64,000 bases of DNA. Origin: Buxus sempervirens (Eukaryota > Streptophyta > Magnoliopsida > Buxales > Buxaceae). A program made the position numbers and the translations under genes. The stretch lies in assembly GCA_947561395.2 (NCBI GenBank), contig OX387184.1, positions 20,733,687 to 20,797,686 on the forward strand, written 5' to 3'. The notes beneath the pieces were generated by a model. It saw nothing but the letters and a program-made list of their open reading frames with translations. It made no database searches and was not told where the DNA came from. Shown piece by piece: positions 58,849 to 64,000 of the stretch. How positions within the stretch are numbered: the stretch's first letter is position 1; the number at the start of each line of letters is the position of its first letter.

Positions 58849-60597
58849 CTACAAGACTTGGTTCTCGGAACCAGGTCTAGTGCGGAACATACCATCTTGC
58901 CTACCCATTTGGGATGCATAAGCGATAGCCATCTTATACTCGTCCTGCATCATGCGCAACGATGCACGCATGCCATCCAACGCTTGTTGGGATGCCTAAC
59001 AACAAAGTATTCATAATTTAGAACATTCTAAAACATGTCAACAACACCGACGACCAACGTAGGGGGTGACAAGTCTTACCGGATCAATCCCTGGAATAGG
59101 TCCTTCATCAACATCTCCAACTCCTTCCTCAGCACGCACCGTCAGTGCCACCACCTGCATCGACTACACTATATTAATAGTCCATCCACAATAGACCATG
59201 TAGAATATGAAGGGGCATAGAAAATGATGTTTTACCTCCCCATTGCCATACCCGCCTGCTGATTTCTCAGCCTTCTCCCGTGACTTCACACGATCGTCGT
59301 CCCACCACCCCAGACGTGGCGTTGGACGACTTGATTCAATATCACCAACACGTACAACTTCATAGTAGAAAAGCTGAAACATTAATAAAATTTGGGAAGT
59401 CATGGTGTATTCAGCATATACTTGTCATCTTGAACTAATACAACCAAAAACAAATCAGAGACGAAATTACCTGTAAAAATAGGAGGCATCCACCAATGTT
59501 GGTTTTTTTTTTCTCCCGATATTTCACAATTTCATCAAACAGAACATCAAGTACAAAAGCAGCCCAATTGTACTGCCCAACCCTACTAATATTAGCTACG
59601 GCATGCAGAAAATGAAGCTTCACGTGTGGGTTCGAACCCGGGCATAACAAACATCCCACAAGAAATAGTACAAATGCCTGTTGAAAGGCATGGCCGGAAC
59701 CTAGAGTGGCCAATCTGGACTCTATATCGTTTAGTGCTATGCCATGCCTATCAAAAGTAAAGCTTGCCCGAAGCTGGGCAAGCTGCTCAATGGGACCATC
59801 TATGACAACCTTGGGCCCTTCGCTCCTAAGGCCCAAGATGGTACTTACAGCGGCGGGGGTAATGGGGACAACCGAGGATCCAATCCTCAAACTACGACTA
59901 TGTACATCGATGTGGTCTACTAACCAGGCGCAAAGCTTCACACATAGGGATGTGCAGCGCATCTGGAGAAGAGAACCAAATCCTATCTCAACAACTACAC
60001 GTCGCTGGTCCTCGTCAAGCAAAGTCACGAAATGCACAAATCGCTTTGGGGAGCATCTTGTTCCCAGAGACGCCTACACTTACATAAACATGTGTTAGTA
60101 TAACGCAACTACATACAAAACATTCATAATGTTCAAGAAATGAAGTTATACCTTTCCTCTTATTTTTCCTGTTGGAGTCGGGGCCGCTTCCAACCACTCT
60201 GTCATTCGTTGATTGTATAAATCTTTATACTTCTGCTTCGCACCAGCATCCATCGCTTTCCATAGGCCTTGCGCCTCCTGCGTGATCTACAAAATAGTAA
60301 TGCAACTGTATTTATTACAATTGACACTGTAAACATTATCAACTAATATATAGCACTTTAACCAACTCACCGTCGTGACATTTATGGAAGACCTACTCTT
60401 CCGAATTGTTTCAAGGTACTCATTTCTGTAAGAAGTAAGTATAACATTAGAAATCCACTTAGTTCGGATTTGGACAGTAAAACAACAATGCTTTAATTGT
60501 TTATACTTCATCACCTGAATATGAGGAAGGCATTCACAGGACGCGATGGGCCACTAGAAGAACTACCCGACGCGACATCCTTCTTCTTCTTACCCAT
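58849..60597 (-). CDS. HMG-box-like plus plant-mobile-like domain protein of a MULE, seven exons
   Basis: Exons from 5' to 3': 60515-60597, 60371-60425, 60152-60286, 59471-60073, 59236-59373, 59080-59154, 58849-58995. All have GT-AG borders and consistent phases, giving 411 residues from ATG 60597 to TAG 58849-58851. Residues 19-80 look like an HMG box (RPVNAFLIFRNEYLETIRKS, then LWKAMDAGAKQKYKDLYNQR). Residues 100-338 match the N-terminal plant-mobile-like domain that precedes Ulp1 domains in MULE proteins (CVKLCAWLVDHIDVHSRSLR, PITPAAVSTILGLRSEG, QQAFVLFLVGCLLCPGSN, NWAAFVLDVLFDEIVKY, GGCLLFLQLFYYEVV). Residues 364-411 are helical (MRASLRMMQDEYKMAIAY). The usual Ulp1 domain is missing; a Ulp1 gene lies separately at 47235. 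The gene starts 463 bases downstream of the transposase stop codon on the same strand. The function is unknown; DNA binding is inferred. Confidence 0.78.
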
Positions 60598-61059
60598 TAT
60601 TGAGCTGCAACTAAAATAATATAACGCACATATACTAAAACCAAGGAAGGTTAGTAGTAATTACATACCAGGTAAGATTACAAACACAAACAGTCAAAGT
60701 AAGGCAACATTACAACTACCCAAAGTCATAATAAACACAAAAACATGTTTCACAATGCAACTAATAAACCACCAATGTTGGTAGTAAAATATGTTTCACA
60801 ACCAACATGTTTCACAATGTTACGGCACCCACGACTAAGTGGCAAACCAGTTCTTCATAAAACAGTAATAAAAATAAGGTTTCGTGGGGTTGTTGATCAA
60901 TTGTTGCCACATTTCACGACACCCAGCAAAACACATCACGCCAACCTGCAAATTAGACGTCGGTAAGTCAAAGATAATTACAGGCTACAGCAAGAACTTA
61001 GATGCATGAATAGATGTAAGATGGACTACAACAACCTGCACATTATACCATGCCAGTCT
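60598..61059. other. Spacer between transposase and HMG gene
   Basis: No gene. Repeated ATGTTTCACAA words at 60745, 60790 and 60808. It should hold the 3' end of the transposase transcript and the promoter of the HMG gene. Confidence 0.5.
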
Positions 61060-63349
61060 CTATATTGAAGCTCTGCAACTTGCTCGGTTGTGTCCAACAC
61101 CCTTGCATCTGGAACAATGAACCTGTCGCTTGTCTTGGAATTGTGATTCAATGCGCTTCTGCTTAGGGCGCCCTGGACGTCTTGCTGTCTTTGGTGGGAA
61201 CGAGATAGATGGGGTTTCACTTGAATCTTCTATGGAAACCACGTCGATGTCCTCAACCATGGGGAAGTCATGTGTTGGCACAGCATGCATCAATTCGTCG
61301 TATATCAACCCTTGCGTTGCCTTGTGGTAGCATAGGTCGACAAAGTCATATACATTGAGCCTTACCAAGTTCAAGACGGCACATGCGTGTGCACAAGGAA
61401 TGCCCACCATCTGCCACTGTTTGCACGTACACTCACGACGGATTAAATGCACCATGATATATATCTCATCACCTCTAACTTCATATTCATGTTGCCCACA
61501 TTGAATGACACTCAGCCCCAATGCCCTAGTGAGATTCTCCTGAATCTTGGCATCAATTCGACCACCAACATTGGACACCCACGTGTCAATACACCTCCGC
61601 TTCCTCATCAATAGCTCTGTAAGCTTCACTCGATGTGCATCAATAAACCGCATTACAGGCAATTTCCTTTCTTCTACCATCCAAGCATTGAATGATTCCG
61701 CTAAATTTGAATTCAGCTTATCCCACCGTTTCATAGGGAACAATGAATTGGCCCAATGTTCGGGCCCATTCCTCCTCACCCAATCAGCTAAGTCAGGTGC
61801 ATATTCATGCATGGCAGCCAATGCCTTATCGTAGTCCCGAGGGAGCCTTGCGTAAGCAATATCATCAAGTAACCGTAAGGCAAATTTCTTTCCCTCCCTC
61901 AAATGAAAGGATCCAACGAATTTACTAAAGTTTTCCTTCAGATGTCGAAGACAATGAGAGTGGCTCCTAGCGCCAAAGGTAGCACTTACTGCAGTTATAA
62001 TGCTTTGATTCCTGTCACTTACAATGACTAAATCCTCTCTGAAGGCTATGGATGACTTAAGAAGTTGTAGAAACCACATCCAATCCTCATTATTCTCAGC
62101 ACTAACAATTGCAAAGGCAACTGGAAACATGCCGTCATCAGCATCGAGGGCTGTAGCAGAAAGCAACGTGCCCTGGTATGGCCCACTGAGATGACTTCCA
62201 TCAATGAACAACAGTGGTCTGCAACCGATCGCAAATCCCCTCAAGGAACATCCATAAGCAATAAACAATTGCTTAAATTTTCCATCTTCACTTGCTGCCC
62301 AACTTGCCACTGTGCCAGGATTACTCTCTTGCAGCCGTTCACACATCCATGGGATGAACTTATAAGACTCCTCCACATTACCATCTATCCTCTGTTTCGC
62401 CTTTTCCTTGCTCCTCCAACATTGCTGATATGTCAATGGCATTGCATGATCATGATAAAAGTCTTTGCCAATTTGTCGTGGCAAGTAGCTTGGAGTGTTC
62501 CTAATTGTCCTCTCAATCACACCAGAAAGGAACTTCGTTCTCACAACCGGTTTCATAGACAATTGCTCTTGGGCTGAGTGGCTATGCTCCTTCACAAACT
62601 TCATCACCCTCATAAAACTCGTATCCCTCACACGTCTTGCCGTTACCTTCCAAGGACAATCCGTGCCTGCACAACGGACACTAATGTATGCTGGAGAATT
62701 TTTTTTCATCACATATTCAAACCTATTGGCAATAGCATGCTTGTACACTGCTTCTCTAAACTCCTTAGGGCTCTTAAATATCTGGTCGACCTCAGTAATT
62801 GCATCCTGCCACAGGCTAGATACAAGGGGACCTCTGCTGACTTCAGTGCAACTTTCAAGAAGCGGAGTCTCCCGATCCTCTACTTCATCGTCATTGCACG
62901 GAAGTACAGAGTGACCACTTAAAGGTACACTCGTCCTGAAATTACACAATATATGACTATCATTACATGTAATATGGAGGAAACATAATCCCATGTACGG
63001 TTAATGAATATTACCTCCGACAAGTGTCTCTTTCTTGTGATGATCCTTCATCATTATAGACATAAATGTTGGCCCAACCCTCGTTGTAGCGAAATAGGTA
63101 CGATAACGCATCTTGATCAGAGAGTGCCAGTAGAACGCTCTTGTCAAACTTCACCGAGTACTTCATACTTACACTCACCGGGGATATATTCAATAACCGA
63201 CAAACAGCTTCAACGACCTCAGTATAATTCATGTTGCTATTTAGATCGACACCCTTACTACTTCCCCCACTATACCCCATTGACCCATCTTCCTTGGTGA
63301 TTACTTGTCCTCCAATGTGACAAAAACAGAATAGAATCTCATCTGACAT
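61060..63349 (-). CDS. MULE transposase (MURA type), 736 residues, two exons, intact
   Basis: Exon 1 is 63015-63349 (ATG 63349, MSDEILFCFCHIGG) and exon 2 is 61060-62935, joined across a short GT-AG intron. Residues 1-105 resemble the PB1-like domain of many MULE proteins; 160-235 is the DNA-binding MuDR region (IFKSPKEFREAVYKHAIANR, GTDCPWKVTA, EHSHSAQ); 350-530 is the DDE catalytic domain with Asp357 (LLFIDGSHL), Asp419 (VIVSDRNQS) and Glu525 (NSNLAESFNAW); 613-632 is a SWIM finger (CTCKQWQMVGIPCAHA); 719-732 is a CCHC knuckle (CSRCKGVGHNRASC). The length is normal for autonomous MULE transposases. An ATG further upstream (63394) is in frame, but it precedes an AG and adds a non-conserved stretch. 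No stop or frameshift is seen. A domesticated MUSTANG-type gene is the alternative, less likely given the knuckle and the neighbours. Confidence 0.88.
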
Positions 63350-64000
63350 TGTGCACTGTCCAGCGAATTGAAATATTAAATTCTTCATATTCAAATATAA
63401 TGGAAAAAATATATTTTGAAATATTACAACATACTAAAATAAATATGACTCACAAGACAAGAATACATAGGCAGATCAGGTATGTCAGTCAATTTCCCTC
63501 AAATCCCCTCAAATTAATTGAAGACAGATGTTGGGGAAGACTTTAGACTTAAAAAAATTGTAAATAAAAAATAGAGGTTGTAGAGTTAAATTATAATTCT
63601 ATTTCCCTAGTAGGAGGTTTTCACTTCAAAACAACTACCAGAAATAGAAACAAGAGAAAAAGAGACCAATTAAATGCAACATACTGCATTTAAACTGGAT
63701 CACCAACACCTATTACATTTTAATGGCTTAAGCAAATGAAATGCGGAATGTTTCTCTCAAAAAATCAATGGTAAACAAAACTTAATCCACAAACAATAAA
63801 ATAACTGCAAGAAAGTGGGTTACAACTTATTTTTAATGCATATTAGGTGACTGCAAGTAGCGTTTCAACAAAACTAATGACGTTGATTAAATTTCCAATA
63901 ATAAGGATTTTCATGCTTCAATAAAAGAACTACTGGACCTTGAGGGAAAAGAATTTCAGAGGGCCTCACATTGCCTTTAGCACCCTATAACCAATAAACC
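63350..64000. other. Upstream of the transposase, no gene seen
   Basis: AT-rich sequence. I looked for a MULE terminal inverted repeat matching 44344 or another internal block and found none; the element may extend beyond the window. Confidence 0.5.

Noticed and set aside
59628-59650. tRNA-like word GGGTTCGAACCCGGGC
   Set aside because: It lies within coding exon 4 of the HMG/mobile-like gene and lacks a cloverleaf around it.

Overview
The window is nuclear DNA of a flowering plant, most likely a eudicot. The evidence is spliced genes with GT-AG introns, host gene pieces of plant type (G-box bZIP factor, alpha-tubulin, ABCB25-like mitochondrial ABC transporter, ERD6-like sugar carrier, acyl-activating enzyme) and plant transposon families (Tat/Ogre Gypsy, Copia, TRIM, CACTA, MULE, MITEs). 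The species cannot be fixed from the sequence alone. Almost all of the window is transposon-derived or gene fragments, and no complete housekeeping gene is present.

Positions 1-33383 are a nest of LTR elements. A minus-strand Copia element (1990-33383, LTRs of 262 bp) lies next to a small TRIM. A minus-strand Gypsy element of the Tat group (2644-29109, LTRs of about 1.1 kb, target duplication CCACT) sits inside the Copia RNase H region. The Gypsy element is itself split by three solo LTRs: 7228-9697 (duplication CCCTT), 12380-16140 (CGAAT/CGAAC) and 19897-23925 (GGGAG). Between integrase and 3' LTR it carries two antisense genes with a plant mobile domain. Everything here is a fossil with several breaks per coding region. 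Three Ogre-type LTRs (1-571, 7228-9697, 19897-23925) contain arrays of short, regularly spaced hairpins.

Positions 33384-46999 hold gene scraps and small elements: a receptor-like cytoplasmic kinase exon, two fold-back MITEs of one family, a possible 52-residue microprotein gene, a 3.5-kb CACTA element (37173-40679, duplication ATT) carrying pieces of a methyltransferase-like gene and an acyl-activating enzyme gene, and the first exon of an alpha-tubulin gene downstream of a Helitron-like start.

Positions 47000-63400 are the most interesting part. Four spliced genes keep open frames: a Ulp1/C48 protease with its full catalytic set (47235-49922, +), a two-finger GRF zinc protein (54135-54806, +) behind a 1.5-kb minisatellite, a gene joining an HMG-box-like domain to a plant-mobile-like domain (58849-60597, -), and a 736-residue MULE transposase with DDE triad, SWIM finger and zinc knuckle (61060-63349, -). 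Between them lie exons of a sugar transporter, an ABC transporter and a G-box bZIP factor. The simplest reading is a large autonomous MULE, or several overlapping MULEs, with accessory genes and captured host cargo. The ends were not found, so a single element is an inference.
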